DNA of 34,720 nt from Candidatus Thalassarchaeaceae archaeon (GTDB lineage: Archaea; Thermoplasmatota; Poseidoniia; Poseidoniales; Thalassarchaeaceae): the NCBI GenBank assembly GCA_030747395.1, contig JASLKT010000011.1:1-34720 (forward strand). The letters are read 5' to 3'. The translations under genes and the position numbers were made by a program. The notes below the pieces were generated by a model. It saw only the letters and a program-made list of their open reading frames with translations, searched no databases and was not told the origin of the DNA. Positions 24,871 to 33,020 of the stretch are shown in pieces (positions within the stretch are counted from its first letter, which is position 1; every line of letters begins with the position of its first letter).

Positions 24871-25845
24871 ATGCGAGGTCAGGCCCGAGTAGGTGGACAT
24901 GTTACACTGATTTTCAGTATTCAAGATGAATCCACAAATTTACTTGAACAAGGAAGTCGAGGTGCAGGATTATCGTTAGATCGGGGAGTCATTATCGAAG
25001 CCCATGGTCAACCTGGTAATGGAATATTAACACTACAAGGGGATGCGCCGAGTTCAGAATTACATCATTTAGTGCTTGAAGAATTGACAAACTTGGAACC
25101 ATCATTCGGAGATTATGATTGGAACCTGACTCATGAAGGTGAACTGCCGGCATCACAGGGATTCGGACTTTCTGCAGCGGGAGCCGTCAGTTGTGCTCTA
25201 GCCATTCAACGCGCTCTGAATGTTGATGAAGAGTTGGCACGTTCTCGCTCCATACATATCGCGCATCGTGTCGAGCGACGACTGTCTGGTGGGCTTGGTG
25301 ATGTTGCTGCTTTGCACGCAGGTGGTGTTGAACTGCGATTGGAACCTGGTTGCCCCCAGTTACCCAACGGCCTTGGTGGCCCTGGCGCTGTCCTTTCATG
25401 GCATGCTGAAATTCCTCTCGTCGTTGTCTGGAGAACAACCTCAAGTCAACATACCTCCAACTACATTGATGATGCAGATTGGAAACTCTCTATTCGCGCT
25501 GCAGGTGAACATTGCTTGTTTGGACTACGTGAAGGGCAATGGAATGCCGATAGATGGTCTGAATTGCTATCAAAAAGTGCTGAATTTGCTGAACGATCGG
25601 GCTTGTTAGGTGACTCAAATCGGGTCGAACTTCTACACTTGATTGGTAGTGCACTTGCGGGCTCCGGTTTTGCGGATGGAACTCTCGTCGCACGACTTTG
25701 TATGTTGGGGGAAAGCGCAGTGATTGTTCCCAGTAAATTTCCAGTTGCAACCGAATGGCAGGATGTGGTTATCGAAAATTTGCAATTGCGAGGACTTGGG
25801 GCAACTTCGGCCTCTGTGGCAGCAGATGCACTCAATCTTCATTGA
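24871..25845 (+). CDS. Pantoate kinase (archaeal, GHMP family)
   Basis: Archaeal CoA synthesis phosphorylates pantoate (PoK, COG1829) before condensation with beta-alanine. Evidence: N-terminal GHVTLIFSI followed by GSRGAGLSLDRGV, which is typical of PoK and unlike other GHMP kinases. The GHMP ATP-binding motif is LPASQGFGLSAAGAVSCALA, with the usual SS changed to SAAGA as in PoK. Then RRLSGGLGDVAALHAGGVELR, the substrate and catalytic segment, and a C-terminal GSALAGSGFADG glycine loop. 324 residues. The track begins at GTG 24868; ATG 24871 (MRGQARVGG) is chosen. 41 nt after rpoD. Its 3' end overlaps the convergent nuclease gene by 14 nt. Confidence 0.83.
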   Translation: MRGQARVGGHVTLIFSIQDESTNLLEQGSRGAGLSLDRGVIIEAHGQPGNGILTLQGDAPSSELHHLVLEELTNLEPSFGDYDWNLTHEGELPASQGFGLSAAGAVSCALAIQRALNVDEELARSRSIHIAHRVERRLSGGLGDVAALHAGGVELRLEPGCPQLPNGLGGPGAVLSWHAEIPLVVVWRTTSSQHTSNYIDDADWKLSIRAAGEHCLFGLREGQWNADRWSELLSKSAEFAERSGLLGDSNRVELLHLIGSALAGSGFADGTLVARLCMLGESAVIVPSKFPVATEWQDVVIENLQLRGLGATSASVAADALNLH

Positions 25846-26974
25846 GGCGTTCATCGTTCAATCGCTTATTGTGTTCAATGAGTTCGGTCAAATCTATTGG
25901 ACTTGCATCCAACAAGATGGCGCCTTTCAACTTCAACCCATCACAAAATCCATGGCGATAAATGATGGCTCCATGCCCCCATTCTTCGACGTAACGATTA
26001 ACCTGTTTTTGCGTCTTCTTTCGTTGAAAAGAAAGACCTGCGCCATAGAAGTGTTTAGCATCAATCCATGCGATTGGAACACCATTAATTTCGACATGAT
26101 CGAGCATCAATAAATCTGGGGTTCGGATGGGGCGGCCTTCGGATTCAACTTGTTCTTTCAATAATTCAGTTTGTGTTCGATAACGAACTCCGTTTGCTGT
26201 AAAGTGATCACATAGAACCTTTTCAAACAAATCTGCAGCATGATGAGTTTCAGCTTGATTGACATGTGTCACCCGATCTTCAGCTTCAGCTTTTCTAAAT
26301 TCAACCAAATCGCGTTCTTTCAGTTTCTTTTCGGGTTCACGCAGAGTTTCTTTGATACGATTTTTTGACCAATTTCTAGCCGTAAGAATAGCCCGAAATA
26401 GATTTACTGGGGGGAAATCGTAACGTTTCGAAAGAGAAAGTACACTTTCTCCACCCTCATACTTTCGAAGCATTTCGCCCGCTCTGCGTTGCAGTCTTCC
26501 ATGACTGAAAACAGCCTTTTCTTGGTTGAGGGCTGCGCGAAGACTCAGCGCCTGCTCAAGTGAAATGGGTCTGTCACCGATGAGATCGGCAATCTCATCC
26601 ACTCGCTTATCATCGAGGAAGCCAAATTCACCTGGTCGACATACGATATCGTGTACTTCCCTCTCAACATTTCTCGGAACAGGCGACAATTTCCAAGTTA
26701 TCTTGACTTCTTTTGGGGGGGGGTCTTGACTTGCGGGTAAACCCATGGCGCGAGGGGTTCGATCAAATCTCTCTTTAGCTCGGAGAATTGTTTCATCATC
26801 AATTAAATCTGATTTCCCACCTCTATTCGCATTTTTCTTGGAGCCGCTTCGGCGTCTTTTCCGCTTTCGTGGCCCCGACGCACCTTTGTTTGACGCGTTG
26901 GAATGGGAGGTAGAGGAATCCTTCTTGGGATTCGAATTTGAACTCACATTCTCCTCCAACGAAAGGGGGTTCAT
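25832..26974 (-). CDS. TPD-motif (CDIN1/C15orf41-like) PD-(D/E)xK nuclease with HTH
   Basis: 380 residues. A basic, disordered N terminus (GPRKRKRRRSGSKKNANRGG) is followed by helices and a helix-turn-helix-like section around residues 176-202 (ESVLSLSKRYDFPPVNLFRAIL). The C-terminal 140 residues are a restriction-like fold. The family signature is RPIRTPDLLML (T285-P-D287), then VEINGVPIAWIDAKHFYG with the D-x-K core (D305, K307), and GHGAIIYRHGFCDGL followed by GAILLDA. This is the TPD domain found in human CDIN1 and archaeal relatives, for which nuclease action is predicted. It overlaps the DCC gene by ATGA. A G9 run (26715-26723) encodes PPP and is a possible slippage site, but the frame is intact. 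Substrate unknown. Confidence 0.85.
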   Translation of the reverse strand: MNPLSLEENVSSNSNPKKDSSTSHSNASNKGASGPRKRKRRRSGSKKNANRGGKSDLIDDETILRAKERFDRTPRAMGLPASQDPPPKEVKITWKLSPVPRNVEREVHDIVCRPGEFGFLDDKRVDEIADLIGDRPISLEQALSLRAALNQEKAVFSHGRLQRRAGEMLRKYEGGESVLSLSKRYDFPPVNLFRAILTARNWSKNRIKETLREPEKKLKERDLVEFRKAEAEDRVTHVNQAETHHAADLFEKVLCDHFTANGVRYRTQTELLKEQVESEGRPIRTPDLLMLDHVEINGVPIAWIDAKHFYGAGLSFQRKKTQKQVNRYVEEWGHGAIIYRHGFCDGLKLKGAILLDASPIDLTELIEHNKRLNDERLNED

Positions 26975-27330
26975 GAATCCGAGGGAAGCAATCCATGCCG
27001 TCGCTTGGCGAATTGATTGTATCCATAGTCACGCAGAGGTAGGGGAATCAGCCATAACAAAGTCCCAGCGATTTTCCAATGAAGTCTAAGTTCCCATAGC
27101 ATTCGGCAAATTGCACTTGAGCGAGCATACCATTGATGATTTTTGACAATGTACACAGAGTCTACATCTTTGAGTAATTCTGGACAAGATTCCATAACAG
27201 CATTACCTTCGGGTGAATCTTGAGGTAATAATTCAAACACTTTTTTTGGGTCTCTCTTGGAAATCCATTTCGCCCAACGATTGCAAGTCAAACAGAATCC
27301 ATCGAACAAAACAATGGGCAATGAAATCAT
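26971..27330 (-). CDS. DCC-family thiol-disulfide oxidoreductase-like protein (DUF393)
   Basis: 119 residues. The signature IVLFDGFCLTCNRWAKWI has the D-x-x-C-x-x-C of the DCC family (DUF393), named for that motif and thought to have a thioredoxin-like fold. SVYIVKNHQWYARSSAICRML and the basic LPLRDYGYNQFAKRRHGLLP end are also typical. The start at ATG 27330 overlaps the leuS stop as ATGA, and its own stop overlaps the nuclease start as ATGA, so three genes are coupled. It may be membrane-associated through LLWLIPLPL. Redox activity is inferred from CxxC only. Confidence 0.87.
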   Translation of the reverse strand: MISLPIVLFDGFCLTCNRWAKWISKRDPKKVFELLPQDSPEGNAVMESCPELLKDVDSVYIVKNHQWYARSSAICRMLWELRLHWKIAGTLLWLIPLPLRDYGYNQFAKRRHGLLPSDS

Positions 27331-30191
27331 CTCCAAGCGATACCTGGTTCCAATGGGATGCTTGATCGTGCTTTACCCGCAACATCTTCACCTGTTCCCG
27401 CCCGATACACTTCTACATCTTCTATTTCCAATGCAGCTACGATGAATTCAGCATTATCTAAGAGGAAATCAACTTCATTATATTCGCTTGAAACGAGAGC
27501 CCTTTCTTGTTCACCCCATGTGTGAATTCGACCCCTTCGTTTCTTCTGACCGACGACAATCGCACGCCAAAATTGCATCACGTCACCTTTTGTTTCTTCA
27601 TCTTGGAAGCATTGTTGAGTCTGCAAGAATTTATTTCCTCCTTCTTTGAAATCAAAGTTTTCATCGTGCATTTGAATCGCTTGTGATGCAAGTTTCACCT
27701 TCCAATGTTGTGCAGTTTGAATGATGACTGCTGAAAGATCTCCTTCGGTGTGACGCTCTGCCAATTCCCGGACACTTCGTGCCCGATCGATTACTCTCCG
27801 TAGATATTCTTCCTGACCTAGAACAATTACGTCGCGAGAAGATACTCCCTTTGAATTTTCTAAATCAAGAACTGTGAGGGCAAGCATGGTATCCATTCCC
27901 AAACCCTTCCACATCTCTTCTGCAAGATGTGGTGTAGCTGGATATAGCATGGGAATCCAACTGGTCAAATATTCACGACTGGCGCTGGCACTTACACCCC
28001 CTCGACGTTGGGCCCATTGCCAATCTGCAACCATTTCAAAATGGCTAATCATCACTCCATCTCTAAGGCCCACATTTGACATGCTGTCGATCCAACTACT
28101 GCGAGATTGGCGTGCGCGAGCAAGAAGCCATTCATCCATTGTCCCTAATTTTGAATCATTTTCAATACCTTGAACCAATGCAGAATGAATGGCCCTCATT
28201 TGGCGATAATTTGAATCGATGGCTGAATCTGACCAATCCATTCCAGCCTCTGGATTTGCACCAAAGAGGATGAACAAGCGGACTGTGTCAGCTCCGTATT
28301 TCTCAATCATTATTTCAGGACTGACTGTATTTCCTAGACTCTTACTCATTTTCGCGGATCTTGAACCCAATAGTCCGCCACAAGTCGGGCACTTTTGACC
28401 TTCTAAATCGACATGGTGTTCTACATTACAATCAGCACAGAAAGGAGTGGGGGCATTCACCATTCCTTGACAAACCAACTGAGAGAATGGCTCCGATACG
28501 TCATTGAGGCCAGCGTCTCGAAGGGCCTTGGTAAAGAATCGGGCATAGAGAAGATGCATGACAGCATGCTCGATTCCTCCAATGTAGAGATCTACGCCAT
28601 TCTCCAACCAATAATCAGCACTTTTCTTATCGAACGGAGCGGAGTCGTTGAGGGCATCTGCAAATCTCAAGAAATACCAAGATGAGTCATAAAATGTGTC
28701 CATTGTATCCGTTTCTCGTTTCGCTGCGGCGCCACAAGAGGGGCAATTTGTATTGACGAACCCGTCATGATTGGCCAAGGGATTCCCCGACTCGCCTTCT
28801 GTGAATACTACATCCAATGGTAATTCAACGGGCAAATTCGCCTCTGGAACTGGTATGACTCCGCAACTTCTGCAATGAATGAAAGGAATTGGTGTACCCC
28901 AAAAACGCTGACGACTCAACAACCAATCCTTCAGACGATATTGAACCGTACCTGTACCCATTCCTTCTCCTTCTAAGGCGTTGATGACTGCTGCTTTGGC
29001 GTCGTCACCATACAACCCATCAAAGCCGGGTTGACCTGAGTTTACCATCCACCCCAATCCCTCAAAGGCACGTCCCGTCACTTTCGGGTCCTTGCCTTCA
29101 TCTTCGGAAAGAACCTGAAGAATGGGTATTTCGTATTTCTTTGCAAATTCATGATCGCGTTGATCGTGGCCAGGTACTGCCATTACTGCACCGGTTCCAT
29201 ATGATGCAACAACGAAATTCCCAGCATAGATTGGAACCTTTTCTCCAGTCAATGGATTCGTTGCATAGCGCCCTAAGAATACTCCTTTCTTATCACGAAG
29301 CATATTGATGCGATCAAACTCTGATATTCTTGCGCATTCATCAGCAAGTTCACGGAAATCTGATTCGAATTCAGTGCCTGAAACAAGTGCGTTGCACAGG
29401 GGGTGTTCGGGTGCGAGAGTAACGAATGTTACACCAAAAATGGTATCTGGGCGTGTTGTGAATGCCTTGATGACATCATCACTATCAACGATTGGAAAGT
29501 GAATTTCGGCACCATGTGAGCGACCAATCCAGTTGCGTTGCATGGCCTTTACATTCTCAGGAAAGCTGATGTGTTCCAATTCGTCAAGTAATTCATCAGC
29601 ATATTCTGTCATTTTCAGAAACCACTGTGCCATGTCCTTCTGTCGGACTTCTCCGGCACATCTCCAGCAACGATTGTTCTTGACTTGCTCATTTGCCAGA
29701 ACAGTGTCACAGGGATCACACCAATTCACTGGGGCCGTTCGACGTTCTACCAAACCCATCTCATGGAATTTGAGGAAAATCCACTGGTTCCAACGGTAGT
29801 AGGTAGAATCACTTGTAGCCAATTCCCTGCGCCAATCATATGAGAATCCCATGCGATTCAAATCAGCACGAATACTCTCGATATTTGACCAAGTTACGTC
29901 ATGAGGGTGTCCGCCAATTTTCTTAGCAGCGTTTTCTGCTGGCATTCCAAAAGAATCGTAACCCATCGGATAGAGAACATTGTAACCTGCTAATCTGCGG
30001 AATCGGGCCATGCTGTCGCCAATACTGTAATTTCGAACGTGGCCCATGTGCATTTGACCACTTGGATATGGAAACATCTCCAAGCAGTAGAATTTCGGTC
30101 GGCTCGAATCCACTTCACTTTCGAACGCTTTGGCGTCGTTCCATGCGGATTGCCACTTGGCTTCAATTGTGGTAGGGTCGTAGTCCGTCAT
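27327..30191 (-). CDS. leuS: Leucyl-tRNA synthetase, bacterial type
   Basis: 954 residues, class I synthetase charging tRNA-Leu. The HIGH motif is in EMFPYPSGQMHMGHVRNYSIGD (HMGH at 48-51), KMSKS at about residue 615 in SAKMSKSLGNTVSP. Zinc knuckles are CDPC...CWRC and CRSC...CPSC. The CP1 editing domain shows TTRPDTIFGVTF and GTGAVMAVPGHDQRDHEFA, and the core has TDTMDTFYDSSWYF and GGIEHAVMHLLYARFF. All of these are the bacterial versions. Archaeal and eukaryal LeuRS carry a different HIGH region and place the editing insert differently, so this gene was probably acquired from bacteria. The C-terminal region is about 80 residues longer than in E. coli. GAGG lies before ATG 30191. Confidence 0.97.
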   Translation of the reverse strand: MTDYDPTTIEAKWQSAWNDAKAFESEVDSSRPKFYCLEMFPYPSGQMHMGHVRNYSIGDSMARFRRLAGYNVLYPMGYDSFGMPAENAAKKIGGHPHDVTWSNIESIRADLNRMGFSYDWRRELATSDSTYYRWNQWIFLKFHEMGLVERRTAPVNWCDPCDTVLANEQVKNNRCWRCAGEVRQKDMAQWFLKMTEYADELLDELEHISFPENVKAMQRNWIGRSHGAEIHFPIVDSDDVIKAFTTRPDTIFGVTFVTLAPEHPLCNALVSGTEFESDFRELADECARISEFDRINMLRDKKGVFLGRYATNPLTGEKVPIYAGNFVVASYGTGAVMAVPGHDQRDHEFAKKYEIPILQVLSEDEGKDPKVTGRAFEGLGWMVNSGQPGFDGLYGDDAKAAVINALEGEGMGTGTVQYRLKDWLLSRQRFWGTPIPFIHCRSCGVIPVPEANLPVELPLDVVFTEGESGNPLANHDGFVNTNCPSCGAAAKRETDTMDTFYDSSWYFLRFADALNDSAPFDKKSADYWLENGVDLYIGGIEHAVMHLLYARFFTKALRDAGLNDVSEPFSQLVCQGMVNAPTPFCADCNVEHHVDLEGQKCPTCGGLLGSRSAKMSKSLGNTVSPEIMIEKYGADTVRLFILFGANPEAGMDWSDSAIDSNYRQMRAIHSALVQGIENDSKLGTMDEWLLARARQSRSSWIDSMSNVGLRDGVMISHFEMVADWQWAQRRGGVSASASREYLTSWIPMLYPATPHLAEEMWKGLGMDTMLALTVLDLENSKGVSSRDVIVLGQEEYLRRVIDRARSVRELAERHTEGDLSAVIIQTAQHWKVKLASQAIQMHDENFDFKEGGNKFLQTQQCFQDEETKGDVMQFWRAIVVGQKKRRGRIHTWGEQERALVSSEYNEVDFLLDNAEFIVAALEIEDVEVYRAGTGEDVAGKARSSIPLEPGIAWR

Positions 30192-30209
30192 GACCGTTCC
30201 TCACGTGTG

Positions 30210-30228
30210 CGTGCACCGAAGGTGCACG
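30210..30228. promoter_or_regulatory. GC hairpin upstream of leuS
   Basis: CGTGCACC-GAA-GGTGCACG, a perfect 8-bp stem with a 3-nt loop. It is 18 nt before the leuS start and 46 nt after the regulator gene stop on the minus strand. No T-run follows. It does not carry the TAG core of the others, and with a TTC loop on the sense strand it would be very stable. It may be a leader structure of leuS. It is not a T-box by any sign I can see. Confidence 0.5.
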
Positions 30229-30274
30229 TTCGGCCAATTGAGGCATCCTATTGAAGGAACCGCTAATCACGACC

Positions 30275-32932
30275 TCATTCAGTGGAAACGTCGTAGTCAT
30301 TGCTGTTGACCAAGAAGATGGCTTCCCGAGTCAATTGATACCGATAACGCATGCCTACCTTTTCTCGCTCTACAAGGCCAAACTTCTCCAGTGTACGGAG
30401 GTGGTGACTGACCAATTGTTGACTAGCCTCAAGTCGCACCGACAATTCTTTCTGACTCAGATTCACGATGTCGTTTTCCGTGGCATCCAGAAGTCGCAGA
30501 ATCTTACCCTGCAAACTGTTAGGGTCGGGTGTAAGCAATGGAACTGGCAATTCATCCTCACCCAATGTCGATTGGATACTAGCTGGATAGAAGCGTACCA
30601 ATCGACCATCCTTACGCCTCCAAATTCTTTCGCCAGTCTGAAGGTGTTTGAGATGGTGTGTGAGTTGTCCGTTGCTCATCTCAAGGGCTCCCAGTAAGGC
30701 ACGGAAATGAACTCCGGGGTTTGCTGTTAGATAGCCCATAATGCGTCCGCGTTGATATTCACCATCGTGTTCACCTGATCGGCGGACCATTCCAACGAGG
30801 CCGAGGCCCACTTGCAATGCTGGAATCCGAATCCATTCTGTGTTGCCTAGGTAGAGCAATGTCATGAGGGAAAGTGATGTTGTTGCTACCACAGCAGCAG
30901 AGGTTGGGGCATAATTGATGATTTGGTCGACTGGGCTTGGAGGTGGAGATGAGGGGGTAACTGGAGCAACAATTTCAGGTGCGGTCTCGGTTTCATCCAA
31001 TGTCTGTAGAATTACGATGCCCGACCATGCAGCACAGTCATCTGGTGCTTGACCAGACTGTACCATGTAAGTGCCGCTTAGGCCAGGGGTGGGGGCCCAC
31101 TCATCATCTTGCACGTGTTCGATGAAACTGTATTCGACACCGACTGAATCGGTGAGGAGCCAACATCCCCGACTAGGTGTTGTGACATAATTCCACATTC
31201 CTGACAACCATACTTCTTCGATTGAATTGTCAGGGCTTTCTACAATATCTTCCTCGATTGTGTCGCTGCCAGAATTGTCTTCGACGACATCAGAAATGTG
31301 CGCCCCATCGTATGTGTGTGCAATTTGAGTAGTGAATGTCGGTAACGAAGTTGTTTGAATTGAGATATGCCAAGTACCCTGCGCCAATTCAATTCCATTT
31401 TCAACAAATGGCACTTCAATCGTAGGCCAAGTGTATCCCGATTGAGGTTCGATCAAACTCTCATGTCCTGCGAATTCGCCACAATCTTCGGCCCAAATTT
31501 GCGATGGGTTTTCTCCAACCATTGCTAGTTGTAATTCTAGAGTGCAATCAGTTGGCCAATAGAGATTGAATGCCTCGAATCCGATATTCTGAATCGTCAA
31601 ATCGAATGATACTCGTTCTTCAAGACTATCAGGTGAAAGAACTGCCAAATTATCTACTGTGAATCGAATGCTAGTCATATCTTGTTGTTCGGTTCCACAA
31701 CCTGGATTATCCCCACTATTGACGTGTAAAAACGACTGGGTTGCGACGATTCCGTGATCGGGTTGACTCAACACAAGTAGGTGGACGCCATCATCGATTT
31801 CGCAGCCGTTGGAACCCATGTAATCCCAACTGTCCGAAGCTAGAGTGTGGATGGTTTGCGGCGCAATTTTTTGCTCTATTCCCGAAGGGGGGCAAGGGCG
31901 GGTGTCGCGGGTGTCGTAGACGATTTCCCCACTAGGAGATATGATGTGCAATTCAACAATGCACGTGTTTTCATACAGTAACTTTGCAGGCACATCTGCG
32001 GGGTTCTGGAGCATGAAATACCAATTCAATTGATCTCCTGCATCAATGACTGCTTCTGGAATTATGTTAGCAACGGGGTTGGTTGGAATTCTTGTGTATG
32101 CTGTATCGACACTGCTCTCTGCCCCATTGACAGCTGTGAGTGCAAACGGAATTGTGTAATCGCCATCGGGAGCGTTGCCAAATGCCCACTCGGTCCAGCC
32201 GAGGTGCATCTTCTCTCCTGCAGCAATTGAACCACTGCCACATGGGATTGATGTGAGTATGTTTGTTTGCACCCGGCAATTCTCATCGAATGGGATATCG
32301 ATGGTGTTCTTTCCTGAATTGACCAAGGAGAGATGAATCATTGCAGGCATTGCAGAGGTATGGCCATATTGATCGCCGATGGTTTCTGAAAGGGTTGCTT
32401 CAAGGTGAAGATTTTCTGGCATCTCAACGGTACGGTGAAGAATCACTGATTCAGTTGCCGAAAGTTCGTGATACTGGACGGCCGCTTCCGTCCCCCCGTC
32501 CTGCGTGAATGCGAGTTCGATGTCACCACTAGGAGTATCACTCCAATCCCAAGTCCAAGTGGAGAGAATGCGTTCTTGACCCGCTTGAATTGTCATTGCT
32601 CGACTTTGAGTCGGACAAATTCGCTCGTCATCAATATCGAGTTTCCACTCATCATTTGTGATGATTAAATCAAATGGGCAAGCGGGATTGTAGGTCAACT
32701 CCTTTGCATCATCACCATGATTCTTGACCCGCAGGGTGACTTCTAGGTCAGATGCATCTGAAAAATACAAGCCATTCTCTGGTGTATCGATTTCGATTCG
32801 CAACTCAAGGCCGTTTTCAGCAGGTTCAGCGACAGCGAGTGGGGCCAAGACCATCAAAATCAGCAATGCCGCCAATGACGCCGGCCTGAAATTGACATCC
32901 CGTAGCATGCGCTCGCCCCATATCGTCAGCAT
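30275..32932 (-). CDS. Membrane-bound one-component regulator: BsuPI-like repeats, TM, tandem winged helix
   Basis: 885 residues from ATG 32932 (MLTIWGER, GGAGG just upstream); the track start at 32977 lies in a hairpin. A signal or anchor segment (ASLAALLILMVLAPLAVA) leads to an extracytoplasmic region. That region has four similar beta-sandwich repeats recalling BsuPI domains, each holding a Cys pair (NPACPFD/ICPTQ, ENCRVQ/IPCGSG, NTCIVE/RPCPPS, TDCTLE/EDCGEF). A fifth domain follows with two more Cys (GCWLL, DDCAAW), then an acidic linker, a TM helix (AAVVATTSLSLMTLLYLG) and two winged helices: RIMGYLTANPGVHFRALLGALEMSNGQLTHHLKHL and ILRLL...LSVRLEASQQLVSHHLRTLEKFGLVERE. All 12 cysteines lie outside the cell and none in the DNA-binding half. 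The likely role is signal sensing at the surface with direct gene control; ligand and targets unknown. Confidence 0.8.
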   Translation of the reverse strand: MLTIWGERMLRDVNFRPASLAALLILMVLAPLAVAEPAENGLELRIEIDTPENGLYFSDASDLEVTLRVKNHGDDAKELTYNPACPFDLIITNDEWKLDIDDERICPTQSRAMTIQAGQERILSTWTWDWSDTPSGDIELAFTQDGGTEAAVQYHELSATESVILHRTVEMPENLHLEATLSETIGDQYGHTSAMPAMIHLSLVNSGKNTIDIPFDENCRVQTNILTSIPCGSGSIAAGEKMHLGWTEWAFGNAPDGDYTIPFALTAVNGAESSVDTAYTRIPTNPVANIIPEAVIDAGDQLNWYFMLQNPADVPAKLLYENTCIVELHIISPSGEIVYDTRDTRPCPPSGIEQKIAPQTIHTLASDSWDYMGSNGCEIDDGVHLLVLSQPDHGIVATQSFLHVNSGDNPGCGTEQQDMTSIRFTVDNLAVLSPDSLEERVSFDLTIQNIGFEAFNLYWPTDCTLELQLAMVGENPSQIWAEDCGEFAGHESLIEPQSGYTWPTIEVPFVENGIELAQGTWHISIQTTSLPTFTTQIAHTYDGAHISDVVEDNSGSDTIEEDIVESPDNSIEEVWLSGMWNYVTTPSRGCWLLTDSVGVEYSFIEHVQDDEWAPTPGLSGTYMVQSGQAPDDCAAWSGIVILQTLDETETAPEIVAPVTPSSPPPSPVDQIINYAPTSAAVVATTSLSLMTLLYLGNTEWIRIPALQVGLGLVGMVRRSGEHDGEYQRGRIMGYLTANPGVHFRALLGALEMSNGQLTHHLKHLQTGERIWRRKDGRLVRFYPASIQSTLGEDELPVPLLTPDPNSLQGKILRLLDATENDIVNLSQKELSVRLEASQQLVSHHLRTLEKFGLVEREKVGMRYRYQLTREAIFLVNSNDYDVSTE

Positions 32933-32950
32933 TGTCCTCCCGTTTGAAAC

Positions 32951-32979
32951 CATTGGCGCCCCCTTAGGGGGGGCCAATG
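32951..32979. promoter_or_regulatory. Long GC hairpin between divergent regulator and MBL genes
   Basis: Outer arms CATTGGC / GCCAATG, one mismatch, then inner CCCCC-TTA-GGGGG, giving a 12-bp stem overall. It lies 18 nt before the regulator start and 41 nt before the MBL start. Both genes read away from it, so it is not a terminator. As the strongest of the boundary hairpins it is a good candidate operator, possibly for autoregulation by the adjacent regulator. Confidence 0.6.
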
Positions 32980-33020
32980 AGCCGCCGAACCATTGATTGC
33001 CTATCCCCTAATGGAGAATC

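Noticed and set aside
25724-26113. 129-residue plus-strand ORF across the pantoate kinase/nuclease junction
   Set aside because: Antisense to the TPD nuclease, whose catalytic motifs lie in the opposite frame.
30192-30274. T-box, riboswitch or tRNA in the leuS leader
   Set aside because: Only one 8-bp hairpin is present; no tRNA cloverleaf, no T-box sequence and no second stem could be drawn.
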